Positions 13,255 to 25,750 of a stretch of 64,000 bases of DNA are shown here, in pieces. This stretch comes from Parapristionchus giblindavisi. Lineage: Eukaryota; Nematoda; Chromadorea; Rhabditida; Diplogasteridae. Below the pieces are notes generated by a model. The model was not told where the DNA came from. It saw only the letters and a program-made list of their open reading frames with translations, and made no database searches. The stretch is from contig CALSFV010000006.1 of assembly GCA_943737045.1 (NCBI GenBank), positions 1,856,212 to 1,920,211 of the forward strand. Reading direction: 5' to 3'. A program made the translations under genes and the position numbers. Each line of letters begins with the position of its first letter. Positions within the stretch are counted from its first letter, which is position 1.

Positions 13255-13413
13255 TTTATCTCTCCCTCTCTCCCTCTCTCCCTCTCTCCCTCTCTCCCTC
13301 TCCCTCCCTCTCTTCCTCTCTCCCTCTCTCCCTCTCTCCCTCTCTCCCTCTCTCCCTCTCTCCCTCTCTCCCTCTCTCCCTCTCCCTCTCTCTCCCTCTC
13401 TCCCCCCCCCCCC
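13255..13413. repeat. (CTCTCTCC)n low-complexity tract
   Basis: Near-perfect CCCTCTCT repeats ending in a run of about 13 Cs at 13402-13414. The Leu/Ser/Pro-rich open frames across it are repeat translations. Confidence 0.9.
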
Positions 13414-14687
13414 CTCTCATCTGCATATTCCTTTACATCATTCCTCTCAAATCTCCCCATGTTCCTCCTCACTCTAAGTGTGCTCGTTTTTGTACATAAG
13501 AAGAAGTACTTCTTGTAAATATGAAGGAGGATCTAAAGGGAGGGAGAGGGAGAAACAATGATATTTCATCTACGATCAGTAATGGATGCTGAAGTTAAAC
13601 GCTAATCGGACAAAAAAGAGAACAGAAGGAGAAATGTTTTAAATTTCTGTCTAATTATGACCAAATCAATTGTTTGATGATTACTGAAAAGTACTAGTTA
13701 TCTTTCAAAGGCAGATCTGGGAATAATCTCTCGTAGATGAAGAGAGTGAGAGAGTGTTACCAGAACGAAGAGTTTCAAATCAATCACTCTAATTACCTTG
13801 AAAGTGATATATGAAAGATAGAACCATTCTATCACCTCCCATCAATTTGTCACTTCGATGAGAACAAATGATCAGACCGTCGTTCGACAATGATTATTAT
13901 CAGTAAAAGAAATAATATCTAGATTTCTATTGAGGAATAGTTAGAACCAATATAAAAATGTCAAATCAAGGAAAAAGTAATGAGGAAAGAGATAGAAAAG
14001 AGAATCGAAGTAATCAGAAAAGAAAAGCAAAACGGTATTGATTACGAAAAAAAGAATAAAAGAAAATAAAAGTAATCGTTACCTGAGCAGGGAGTGAATC
14101 AAGAGGTAGTCCAAGTGAGATGGATGCAACTATTGATATTGGATCACATTCCAATTCCATTTCTGAATGAAATGATCAGATTGATAGATAAGAATAGATT
14201 AAGGACGAGATAATGAATTGTCATGAATAGGGTAAGGAGTATCCTAATGAGATATTCAAAAGTTGCGAAAAAGGGAGGGAAAACTCTCCTTTTTACACAA
14301 TATTTCGTCTTTATAAATAATAAAATTAACGACGTAAACACGAGATGAGTTATTCAGGAGTTGGTGATAATCTTGATTCTTTTCTTTTGTTTTTAGTAAT
14401 CAATCGTGATATCAGTGATTATTGATAATCATTGGATAACAGATTGTACAAGATAATCGGAAACGATAGAGGTAAGAAATGGAATCGATGTATCTGAAAA
14501 ATGAGAAGAATAAAGAGGATATTCAAATGATGAATTTAAAAAATAAAATATGTGAATAAATAGATAAAAGATAATGAAAGTGATGGAGTGAACACGAATG
14601 ATATGAGTGATAGTGAGAGATTGATAAGAGATTGTATACATTGATCGATGAGGGATATATGGATAAGGGATGAATTGGGGTGGAGGT

Positions 14688-14938
14688 GAGAGGAAGAGGG
14701 AGAGGGAGACGGAGGAAGGAGAGGGAGGGAGAGAGGGAGGAAGAAGGAGAGGGAGGGAGAGGGAGACGGAGGAAGGAGAGGGAGGGAGAGAGGGAGGGAG
14801 AAGGAGAGGGAGAGAGGGGGGATGGAGAGGAAGGGATTGATGAAGAAGGAGAGAAGGAGAGGGAGAGGGAGAGAGGGAAGGGGAGGGAGGGAAGGAGAGG
14901 GAGGGAAGGAGAGGGAGGGAGAGGGAGAGGGAGAGAAG
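14688..14938. repeat. GGGAGA/GGAGGAAG purine tract
   Basis: About 250 bp of almost pure purine with imperfect duplicated blocks (GAGACGGAGGAAGGAGAGGG occurs twice). Low complexity, no gene. Confidence 0.85.
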
Positions 14939-15418
14939 TGATAAGAAGGTAATGAATTGATAAAGTGAGAGATATCTCACTTACGCAATTTCATGTTGCA
15001 GTATGGGAGATAAGAGAATTGAATGGGAAAAGTAGAAGATAGACACAAAAATTCGAAGATCATTCTGCTTACTTTTAGATTTTTATATTTTTATATACTC
15101 AAAAATTCATTATTAGTTTTATAAATGCGTACTATAAATCTCCTATGATTATCTCGTTTCATTATCAAATAGATAAGAATTCAAAATTCAAAATTTACTG
15201 TATCTACATTGCAATACAAATTACAACACAGAAAGTGTGAGCTGTACCAATCCAAGAGATTGAACAGAGCACTCTTCGAAAGAAAGACTCAATCATCTCC
15301 ATCAACCTATTCTCCTCTACGAGAAATCAGAGGCAAAAAGAGACAAGAAACGGGTATCTATGATTGAAACAATAAGAAGATGAAACTGGATGAAGAGTAA
15401 CAAGCATATACTCTGTCC

Positions 15419-15560
15419 TTCCCGCTCCCTCTCCCCCCCCCCCCCCTTCTCCCCCCCTCTCTCTCTCCATCTCTCTCTCTCTCCCATTCCCTCCCTCTCC
15501 CTCTCCTTCTCTCGCCGTATCCCTCTCTCTCTCTCTCCATCTCCTCTCTCTCCCTCTTTT
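15419..15560. repeat. Pyrimidine tract with long C runs
   Basis: CT-rich tract containing a run of about 14 Cs followed closely by a shorter C run near 15430-15460. Its complement is a strong G-run sequence. Not coding. Confidence 0.85.
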
Positions 15561-15789
15561 TCCCAATTTCTCTTTGACTTTTCCCATTTCTTTTATTACC
15601 AATCCTACTCTGATCCGTAACTTTTGAAATTGTGATAAAAACCCTTCATATTCCACCATTTGCCAGCATACTTCATTCCTCCAATTTGTCATACTTATTA
15701 GCCTCCCTCTTCAATCTCTTCTTCGTTTCTTTTCCTGTATAATTGCTCCATAGTGGTCAAGTGCACGATAAAGAGCGGAGGAATATTGG

Positions 15790-16035
15790 GAGAAGGGGAG
15801 GGGAAGAGAAGGAGAGGTAGAGAGGTAGAGGGAGAGAGGGAGAGAGGGAGAGAGGGAGAGGGAGAGAGGGAGAGAGGGAGAGAGGGAGAGAGGGAGAGAG
15901 GGAGAGGGAGAGAGGGAGAGAGGGAGAGAGGGAGAGAGGGAGAGAGGGAGAGAGGGAGAGAGGGAGAGAGGGAGAGAGGGAGAGAGGGAGAGAGGTAGAG
16001 GGAGAGAGGGAGAGAGGGAGAGAGGGAGAGAGTTA
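15790..16035. repeat. (GGGAGAGA)n octamer array
   Basis: About 245 bp dominated by GGGAGAGA with a few GGTAGA variants. Purine-only strand. Open frames over it are artefacts of the repeat. Confidence 0.9.
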
Positions 16036-16393
16036 GAGAGGGTGAGAAAGAGAGAGAAGGAGAGGGACAGAAAACATTTCAATAGATGACCATAGTTCTC
16101 ATTGATCAAAAGTGTGATCCAGTACCAATCACAATATTCCGAAGTGTTTTATGCGCTCCAGTATTTTACAGAAAACAATGCTAGTTTGGAATGTTTCCCC
16201 CAGAAAAATAATGTTTTGAGATGTGTAGAAGTGAGTTATCAGTAATAAAATAATATTTTAAAATCCTTCATTAAATCGTTAATCTTGAATTGTTCATCGA
16301 CAAATGAGCCAAAAGTTGAAAGAGAAAGTGATGATTTATTATCCCCTAGGAGCTCCTGAGAGTGCGAGCATAAATGGCAAGGTGAAAGGTGAG

Positions 16394-16394
16394 A

Positions 16395-16455
<61 letters not shown>

Positions 16456-16588
16456 GGGAAGGAGAGAGAGGGGGAGGGAGAGAGTGGAAGAGGAGAGGGG
16501 AGAGGGAGAAAGAGAGAGGAAGAGGGAGAGGGAGAGAGAGGGAGAGAGGAAGAGGGAGAGAGAGTGAGAGGGAGAGAGGAAGAGAATG
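16394..16588. repeat. (GA)n tract passing into GGGAGA-rich sequence
   Basis: A run of roughly 25 GA dinucleotides is followed by about 140 bp of mixed GAGAGG/GGGAGA purine sequence. Confidence 0.9.
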
Positions 16589-18129
16589 ATCTCTACTTGC
16601 GTGGTCGTTTACTACTTTTCCTTATACATTAGTACCAGATACATAGGAGGTGAAATTGGGCGGGAAATGAGAGAAAGAAGAAGTTATTATAGTAACAAAG
16701 AGATTTGTTCCGTCTTACAAAGGAATAGTCTCAGATCACGGAAACTAATCATCTTTATTTATATGCATGCCAACTTTTATCTCGATTCGTTTCTGACTGA
16801 AACTATTCCTTTGGAATAGGTAATGATCGATGAAAGGAACAGAATTAACTATGAATAGACGATCTCATTGATCAACTCTATTTAAAATATGCGTTGTTTT
16901 TGTTTTATTCAGTAGTGTCCATGAGTGAATGGAGATAAGATATCATTCACGATCATTGGATAGATAGAAAATAGCTCACATACAATACACAGAGAAAAAT
17001 TCCCTAACAACGAATCTTTACGGAATTATTCCCTCATAGTTGGAGGTGATGGAATACCATCTAAATCATTTTATCGATAAGGGGAGAATTCCGCAAGAGA
17101 ATTTGCTAAGGAATGATTCAATTTCAGATGTTTTCTGTGGGTGTGTAAAGACATACAAGACAGTCCGCACAGTCGCGATCTCTAAACGAGGTGTGATTGA
17201 TTCATGCCGCAGCGACAAGAAGCGTTTATTGATCGGAACTGTACAGTACTTGATTGATTGATATGAGATGAAAAGTAGAGGAGAGGATTGTTTATATGGA
17301 TGAAGACGATAAGAATGATTGATGAGAGAGATTATTTACTGTATCGGATTAAAGGAAGAAGAAAACCATCGGAATCAAGTGATTATCATTTCCATGTTGA
17401 TACTGTTATAGAAATATCCCTAGCTAATTTTACTCCCCGCTCTGACAACACTCTCGTAGACAAAGAAAGCGAGAGAGCATTGTCAGAGTAGAGAGTTTAA
17501 AATTGAGATACTTCGTTCAAATGGCGCATAGACAGAGAACACTATCCTTGAAGATTAATCGAAATACTTGTAAGATGAAATGAACATATGAAGAATAAGT
17601 GAAGGAAATGAATGCTTAGATATGGAGAGGTAGATATAGGTTAAGAGAGAGAGGCAGAGAAAGAGGTAAAGAGAGAGAGAACTGAGAGGTAGAGAGAGAC
17701 TAAACCAGTCCTCCATCATGCCAATCTCGGCGGGGGACACCTTTTGGAATAGACTGAGATTATACAACTAATCTATTGTAATCGACTATACTTCATCGAG
17801 AATGAAGTCACAATATCACAGAAGAGTAAGTTCATTAAAATAATCAATGACGTCATCCCTTTTCCATTATTCCAGTCAATCTACTCCGTAACTCGTGCTG
17901 AAATTTCAGGAGATAATTATATCGACGTCTTTTAAGTTATGAATTGGTTGAATTACCGTCGTGAATTACAGAAAAATATTTCATGTGCATATCATCAATT
18001 CTGAATAATTATTAGAATTCGCTTGAAATACATATAGCAATATTCCGACCTGAGCAGATTTATCTCAATTGCTTCTGACTTGACCAAAAGCTATTTAAAA
18101 TTTTTCTTTTGATCCGAAAAAAAAAGTTT
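16589..18129. other. Non-genic stretch with a hairpin repeat
   Basis: No supported gene. A roughly 75-bp imperfect hairpin (17429-17503) joins CTCTGACAACACTCTCG to its near complement CGAGAGAGCATTGTCAGAG. Related GAGAGTGTGACCA-type half-sequences occur near 7870, 13750 and 26475, so this is probably a small MITE family. Confidence 0.4.
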
Positions 18130-18212
18130 GTCATCCGCAGGGTTCGAACCTGCGCCCTCCGAAGAGGACTGCGACCTGAACGCAGCGCCTTAGACCACTC
18201 GGCCAGAATGAC
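18130..18212 (-). tRNA. tRNA-Leu (anticodon CAG)
   Basis: An 83-nt gene with a complete cloverleaf. The acceptor stem pairs GTCATTC with GGATGAC (one G-T pair). The D arm contains GGCCGAGTGGTCTAAGGC. The anticodon stem CTGCG/CGCAG encloses loop TTCAGGT, giving anticodon CAG, which reads CUG. A long variable arm (TCCTCTTCGGAGGG) marks a class II tRNA, as expected for leucine. The T arm is GCAGG-TTCGAAC-CCTGC. A run of Ts directly after the 3' end (complement of 18117-18125) is a pol III terminator. A foldback transposon begins 25 bp upstream of the 5' end. No intron. Confidence 0.95.
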
Positions 18213-18237
18213 ACATCTACGTTGCTCTTGTTTATTA

Positions 18238-19133
18238 GGTGATATGACATGTGTGAGAAATGAGAATGGAAGTTCCACTTGAGAGACGAATTATGTGAAA
18301 GAGACAGAAGTGAGAAATGAGATAAGAAACGACCGAATCGGAGAGGGCATAATGTGAGGAATGATCTGAGAAATGCATAATTGAAAATGGAAGACGTGAG
18401 AAATGACATTTGAAATGAAAGCGTGGAAAGCGACATTTGGGAAAAATGTGATTAGAAAACGATGTTTGGGAAAACAATTAATTAGAAAAAGATGTTCAGG
18501 AAAAAACTTTTGTGAAATTACCGATGTAAATGAAATTATAGACATTTATCATCAACAACAACAATCTCAGGTATTTTTTTCACGGGGCCCACCCTGTTCA
18601 ATCCCGTGGTGTCTGCTGTGGAGTACATTGCGGATTAGAACCTTTAGACGGGGTACCCCGCGATCTGTGGCCTCTAGACGTGGTGCCCCGCGAGGTGGAA
18701 GACGGCGTGCCCCGTGGGGCGCGAGGCACACCGTCCCTTCACCATGGTGCTCCTCACGGTGTACTCCGCGAGATTTGGCCTCTCAACGGTGTGCCGCGCA
18801 AAAATACCGGAGATCTTAAACAAAAAAAATCAAAAGTTGTTTCTCGTTGAGGTATTTCCTTGTTGTGAATTTCAGGATTAGGTGTTTCCTCATCGGTATT
18901 TTCACAAATGATTTTTCTTGAAAATTGTTTTCTAATTAGAGTTTTCTGAAGTGATATTTCATAAAAAAAATTTCCTATCACATTTTTCCCAAATGTCGCT
19001 TTCCACTATTTCATTTTAATTGTGATATCTCACGTCTCCCACTTTCAATTAGACATTTCTCATGTCATTCTTCTTATTCGCTCTCTCACAATCGGTCGAT
19101 TCCATTCTAATTTCTCACACGTGTCATATCACC
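18238..19133. mobile_element. hAT-like foldback element with GC-rich core
   Basis: The ends GGTGATATGACATGTGTGAG and CTCACACGTGTCATATCACC are flanked by a perfect 8-bp duplication GTTTATTA (18230-18237, 19134-19141). The arms, about 300 bp each, are built of GAGAAATGA-like short repeats. The unpaired centre (about 18580-18815) is far richer in G+C than its surroundings and contains degenerate repeats of CGGTGTGCCCCGCGAG type. The tip matches the 1471-2042 element. There is no transposase. Confidence 0.85.
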
Positions 19134-19691
19134 GTTTATTATACACGTTCACTGATCACATTTATGTCACAGATTGTATTATCTCTCTATAGTGTATTTG
19201 AACATTCCATTATTGTTACATGTATTCTTGTGCATAATTCAAAGATAAGACATCCATGTCTTTTATTTACAGTAGAAGACGTTGTAATCACTATTTGTCC
19301 TTCTATCCATTCCACCAATCGATTCAATCAGTCCTTGACTTCTTCTTGATGCCCGGAATTAGATTCAAGCTGCTTATCCTTGTTCTAAATTGACAAAATA
19401 AATATTTAAGCATATAAAAATACATTTTCATCAAAGATAATGACAATCTTCACTGAATGTTTAGCGACTGAAACATTGTAAAATAAACAAATCAATAAAA
19501 TATGACCGATAGTCGATTCCGGGATCTCTTGTGAGACTCTCTATGTACATTCTTCTTGATCCTTGAGATAGACCTTAAGATAAACCATTAAGTCGGTCTT
19601 AAGAGTAGTTCTAACAATAAGGAGTCCTCAAGGTGACCCTAAGAATTAATCTTAATGATCTTAACATCCTAATACTCTCCTACCCTCTTAC

Positions 19692-21642
19692 TTACTCTTT
19701 CCTATTTAACGATCCGTTCCTCTTCTTCGATCCATTTCTTTTTACCGATTCGTTTTTCTTCCCTGACACAGACTTCCAACTGACATCCTATAATATTATA
19801 CAATAATCAATAAATGGGCGGAGTCATCCACAATCACTTACATCTCCACCATTTGCAATTGACACAGGATTTCCATCACCTGGTGTTCCATTAGGTCCTT
19901 CGTATTTACTCGAAGTGTCCCAATCTAATGGTCCCGAAGCGTCAATACGATAGGCCTACAATTATTGATTATTATATTCAAAATTGATAATTAAAAGACA
20001 ATTTAAATGATGAGTTCCTTCTTGGCTTGATGCCGATACGAAGTCTTCCATAGTACAAACTACCTTGTAAATAGAAGTGAGGACAAAATGGACGAATTTA
20101 TAGTCCGGAATGTCGATATACTGTAGAGTGTCCAGATATTCCATTATCCGTTGGAAGTGTTTCTTCGGGCAGTTCACAAACATCCTCAAATTTTGATCTT
20201 TGATTTTTGAACTTTACATGTTCGTGTAGATCCATTTTTATGTTAATTTAATCTTTACACTAACTTATTCATAAAAGCTTCATTCTCGCGTACTTCCAGC
20301 TTCATTTTGAGCACCTGTGACCAATAAGTTTATGAGGTAAGGTTGTTAAGCCCTAAGTCACACTGATTCCTTTTCATCTTCATTCGGCACTTAGCTAGTC
20401 TTATAATAAGGACGATTAAGTCCTACTATAATAAGTCCAACCTTATCCTTTTCATCGCGTTTAAGATTATTCCACGGGAGTTCACTACTCGTCCACTCAA
20501 CAACCATATACAACCAGCTCTCGAGATCATCCTTCCTCGATTGTTCCTAAACTTTGATCTTTGATCTTTGATCTTTAATCTTCCGTCATACTTGCGATTT
20601 CATCGCAGCAATGGGCGCGTATCGAGTGGTTCCTCTGAAGGGTGCGATGTCTCGCGGAAGACGAATATCCTTGTTCTGCAAGCACTTAATGTTAAGGTCA
20701 TCTTGCTCACATCTATTTTAGGTCCTATTTAAGGCAAGTTAGGGCCACTGACCTTAACCGCAAACTGTCTGCACAGTCCAAAGTCGAGTAGGAAGATGTG
20801 ATGATGCTCGCCGTTCTCCTTCAAACCAATAGCGAAGTTGCCCGGTTTGATATCGCGGTGGAGAAATCCGGCCTAGGACCAGGAGATCAAAGATCAAAGA
20901 TCAAAGATCAAAGATCAAAGATCAAAGATCACTCACTCGATGGAGGTTCTCAATGGCGATTAGGCACTGTTCAGCCGCCTTCAGTGCTGTCCCCAGTGTG
21001 AATCGCATCTCCGTTCTATCAACCCGCAAGTCCCACAAATTCCTGCCCAGCTGAAGAAAGATCAAAGATTAAATATTAAAGATCAAAGATCAAACCAGAG
21101 TCATGATGAGGAACTTGAAGCGGCCATCTGAGCGTCCTCGATCGACTGGCTTTGCGAAATGTGAAGAGTGCAGAGCGGCCGTGGCTTTCAGCACCTTACA
21201 ATCCATAGTGAGCACCTGAAGTTTGAACTTTGATCTGTGAACTTTGATCTTTGATCTCTTACACTCTTCTTGATATGCATCGTCTCACACTTCATCGCAT
21301 ATTTCTTATTGTCTTTGCTTCGGATAACTTCGTAGACGGCACCATAACCGCCCTTGCCCAGAAGCTTGCGTACCTCAAAGATCAAAGATCAAATTCTGAT
21401 ATCTGCCGTGCAAGGTTTAGGTGTGAATATAAACCATCAAAGATCTTAGATCAAAGTATCAAAAATCGTAAATGGAATCAGAGATCAGAGAGTTCAATAA
21501 AGGACTAAAGATTCGAGATCAAAGATCAAATATCAAATGTCACAATCAAAAGAAGATCACTAACGTTATACAGGGCACGTTTGCTTTCGATATCTTCATC
21601 AACCTTAGGCAGAATCGCCGATTCAATGTCATTGTCGTTCAT
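19692..21642 (-). CDS. Tau-tubulin-kinase-like (TTBK/CK1 group) protein kinase
   Basis: A 368-aa kinase in 11 exons: 21642-21565, 21373-21263, 21215-21096, 21050-20937, 20872-20759, 20675-20592, 20546-20442, 20314-20265, 20184-20064, 19955-19842, 19787-19692. All junctions are GT-AG and in phase. Seen: glycine loop LGKGGYGAVY (about 31-40), Lys54 in YAMKCE, catalytic loop HRDIKPGNFAIG (146-157), metal-binding DFG (171-173), then FRGTTRYAP and the stretch DDLESWLYMVVEW. HRDIKPxNF and FRGTxRYA mark the CK1 superfamily, TTBK branch, which is greatly expanded in nematodes and often sperm-enriched. The C-terminus is short, Lys/Asn/Ser-rich and basic. All catalytic residues are present, so it is probably an active Ser/Thr kinase; the substrate is unknown. 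Several introns contain GATCAAA repeats. A CAG acceptor about 28 nt before the ATG could serve trans-splicing. Confidence 0.88.
20085..21540. repeat. Dispersed intronic GATCAAA (TTTGATC) repeats
   Basis: Within the kinase gene, heptamer repeats of GATCAAA or its complement fill parts of most introns (for example 20885-20930 with about six copies, 20549-20575, 21059-21094, 21376-21391, 21518-21535) and avoid the exons. The same motif recurs in introns of the SET gene and NHR genes (near 31735, 35946, 41846-41905, 42762-42790, 43905-43925, 45497). Confidence 0.75.
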
Positions 21643-24600
21643 TACGAGACGACCGTACACGATGATGACTGATTGAATGAATGAATGGATGAATTAAGGA
21701 TCTCTGCAATGGTTTCTTCATTGTACATACTATTCACAATGTTCTATAGACTGTGAAAGCAAAAACGACCGCTCAACATAGAAACTCTCTCAAATGCAAT
21801 CGTCTTTCGCTTGTTTTGCTATGGAAACAAAATGGCTTGAACCAGAATACTGTGTATTCTTGTAAACAATAAATGCAAACGATGCAAAATTAATGAATTC
21901 ATTATGATCTTATTATTTTGCAGTGTTTCCAATTAATCATTCGAGTAATTTAATAATAAAAATCATTAAATCAAACTTCCATTTCTGCACGTCATCATTT
22001 GTACCCCTGATATTTACAAAGTTAGTAAGAAAGGATAATAATCGCTTCATTCCAATTACATTTCAGATTCTGTCAGAAGATCATACTGCCAACCATACCA
22101 TTTATAATCGATTAAACCATACATCATATTGTCATTCATTTCACTGTAGTAGGAAACTACTACATTCCTTTTTCGGAGTGTTTCTTGTATGGTATTGTTA
22201 ACCACTCCTCTCAATTCAATTTATCGTATCAGACAGTAATACTCCAATGTGGATGAGTCCATGGTATTCATCGCGGCTTGCATTCCGCCAGTTGTCGCCA
22301 TTATCTCGCTTCAAATCGTCCCCCCTAACCATATGTGAAAGTAATCAATAATTATTGATAATGAAGCAGCTGGTTATCTTTAACCTCTCATTAAAAGATT
22401 CCGCGGAGGGAAGAAAATAGACATAAAATGACCAAAGATGCGAAGAAGATAATACTGTTGTGTATTGTGTGATTCTCCATGCACATGGTCAGAAAATGAT
22501 AAGGAACATAATAAATTATAAAGAAATACCAATCAATGAGATATTCACATTTTTTGGTTTCTTCCCCGTTAACGACAGTGAAATTTGGTCGGTATATTCT
22601 AGGAATATGTTAATTTTATAATTTATTTCACTTCCTGTTTCTGACTCCCTCCTTGTGTCAATCATTTGTATCATTTGCCAACTTGTATCGAAACTTGGCG
22701 AAGTGGAAAAAAGCCATCGGACTGATAATGGAAGCGATCGAAACGACCCTTTGCTTATATAATGAATCATGATCGATTCACGTTTCAGGCTCTCAACCAG
22801 CTCAATCAACATAACCTAAATAGTGTACAATATATACATTTTTTGTTATCTTTCTATCTTCACATTATGTCCATGAAAATATTCCACCTTTAATGATCCA
22901 CTGATTAAATGGATTCATACTCTTCGAAATATTTTCAGACAATCAATGAAGGACAATGATAAGAATTGGATCATGGAGTAGACTGATATGAGTGTATCAT
23001 GTAATCATTTCATATCATAGTGTCACTAAGGAGATGAATGGGCATAAGAATGCATCTAAAGAAGCACAAAAACAAATTGGACTAAATGAACAATGAAATG
23101 ATCTAGTACGGTAGAGGTGCTTCAACAATTCAAAAAAGAGGTCGAAAAAGCAATTTTGGTTTACTTTGATCTTGCCCGAAACAATTTACGCTACGTCTTT
23201 TAAGTCTTTTTTCTCTTCTCAGCTATAGCAAGAAAAGACGTATCCATATATTTTGACACTTTCGGTGCATACACCGTACTCGTATTCTATGGTAAAGGGA
23301 GTGGAGCCCTCATTAATGATCTTTTCACTTCACAGATTATATTATTTCTCTCTTCTCCATCATATTAAGTTAAATGTGTAGTTACGAGACCATTCACTGG
23401 TTTTTCATCCTTTAAGGTGTGGTTAATATCATTAATCACATCATAACTATAATTCATTTAAGATTATTTTATTCCTTATTTTAATCTTCTTCATCTCAGC
23501 GAACTCTCACTGTCTCCATAAAATCGTGTTATTTCAAAACAACTCTCATTCTCCTTATAACTTTCTCCCTTTGCTTTTTCTTCTTCCATCATGAATTTTT
23601 CATTTTCGAAATTTGGACTTGATCAGCGTCGACTTTTCAATTTCACACGGGTACTGCAATACTCGAAGTGTTCATATGTGATATAAAGTAGACTTGCGTC
23701 CGAAATGTAGTGAAGGGAAAACATGAATGAAAATGGGGAAGTCCGTGGAAAAGTTAACTGTTCATTTTTTTTTAAACCACTAGTACCGTAACCAAGTTCC
23801 ATACTTTCCTGATAAGGATTTCGCAGGGGGTTCTATGGTGATCAAATAATTGTATTATTTACCCCAACAGCATGAAAAATGTTAAAATATTCGGCGGAAT
23901 GGAACGGAAAAAGAAAATTGTTGGGAAAAATGGAACACTCGTATTCGAGGTCGTTGAATTTTGGTCCAGGGAACAAGGCTTCACATAAATAATATAACAG
24001 TCTCTGGGACTTTAGTTTCCTAGGAAATGAAAAACGGGAAAAAATAAGCGGGGAATGAGATATGCCCACTTTTTCAACAAAATTTGTAGTTTCTTAAAAA
24101 AAAGTCTAACACAACCCATTTCTAGTCTTACCCTTTATCTATTTTTTAAATCAACCTTTCACATTTACCAAATTGTAAATTCATCGTGGCTAATTGACTA
24201 GTTTCTTATGTTTCATTTCGATCAACTACTAATGTTTAATTCCGATTTTTTAAAGAATAATGAAAAAAAACGTGGACATAATGCCAGCGAAACTGATAGC
24301 TATCGATAAATAACCGCCTTCCCTTATCCAAATCCTTCATAAGTCCTTTTTATTGTTATTAGTATTATTCATATCGTTTCTGTATTTGTCGTCGCACCTG
24401 TCACGGGTGTATGTATAAAATAAATAAATAAAAAGAAACGAAATGTCGTTCGGCGAAAAATGGGATAACTTAGGACTACTGTAAGGATAAATCCTTACAA
24501 TCATATTCTAGCTTCCTTAGTGATAAAACTCTTGCGTGAATAAACTCAATATTGACATAGCAGAGAATCTCTCAATGAATGATCACATAGTTAGATCATT

Positions 24601-25002
24601 CGACTGTTTCGTTGATCTAACCATCTACTCATCTCAATAAACAATCCTATAACCTTCGAAAGATACGATATAGTTTCATTCAATTCAACGTGTTTTGAAC
24701 GTTTCTCCAAAACTGATTCAATGATCATTTCAGTGCAAAATGCTAGCCGTGTCAGTGAAAATATAAATAGTTTGTATTTAGAATTGAGATTGTTTAACAA
24801 CTTTTTTTTCTATTTTAAGTGTTTATATAATATACTATAGTAGATGTTTTCATAGCTTAAGTTACCAGAAATTGTTTTGGTAATTTGTAGATGGTCCATT
24901 CTAGTCTAAATATTCCATAATACATGGAAAGAATCCTTCGAAGAGCACAACATACAATCGAATAGTGCAGTATTTGTGCAATAACGTGTCGACGTTTTGA
25001 CG

Positions 25003-25160
25003 ATGTCTCCCTCTCCATCTCTCCCTCTCCATCTCTAACTCTCCATCTCTCCCTTTCCATCTCTAACTCTCCATCTCTCCCTCTCCATCTCTAACTCTCC
25101 ATCTCTAACTCTCCATCTCTCCCTCTCCATCTCTACCTCTCCATCTCTACCTCTTCCTCT
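25003..25160. repeat. Imperfect CTCTCCATCTCT tandem repeat
   Basis: About 13 degenerate copies of a 12-bp unit, CTCTCCATCTCT, with TAACTCTCCATCTC variants. Confidence 0.8.
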
Positions 25161-25605
25161 CTCACATGTTTCATCGCGCTATTCATCTTTATTCACCCCT
25201 TTGCATATTCTCTTAGAAGAACGTCGCTACACATTTTTGATAAAAAAAAAGATACGATATAGTTTCATTATTCATAGAAATGACTAAAAGTATATATCAT
25301 GCATCTCTTACTTTAGAAGGAACCTATACAAACGAAAATGATTCTTGACTAGACTACATGATAGTACAGCCATAACAGAGCTTTACAACAAAACAGATAA
25401 TTGCAATTTTGCTGTTATCAGATAATCGGTGTTTGAACTGATTTTGTCTTTGGTCTTTCCTTTTATTTTTTGGCGCTGAAACAAACCATTCCATTTTTTT
25501 TCTTTATAATTTTCTCTGCAACATTATCACATTAAACAATCTGCACGCGCTCAATATGTGTTTTCCTCCTTCATTCTATCCATTCTACATCATGTTACTA
25601 TCCTT

Positions 25606-25642
25606 CTATCTCTCCTTCTCCCTCCCTCTCTATCTCTCCCTC

Positions 25643-25724
<82 letters not shown>

Positions 25725-25750
25725 TCTCTCTCTCTCTCTCTCCCTCTACA
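25606..25750. repeat. (CT)n microsatellite
   Basis: CT dinucleotide tract with interspersed CCCTCTCT. A second pyrimidine-rich block follows at 25800-25930. The Leu/Ser open frames are repeat translations. Confidence 0.9.

Noticed and set aside
13575..13610. Possible 5S rRNA fragment (GAAGTTAAAC)
   Set aside because: Only about ten bases match; no internal control region or rest of the gene.
13115..16589. Several 60-180-codon open frames rich in Ser/Leu/Pro or Glu/Arg/Gly
   Set aside because: All lie on CT/GA simple repeats, with no domains or splice context.
22516..22812. 98-codon minus-strand frame as a gene
   Set aside because: No domain, no convincing splice partners, and base composition like the surrounding non-genic DNA.
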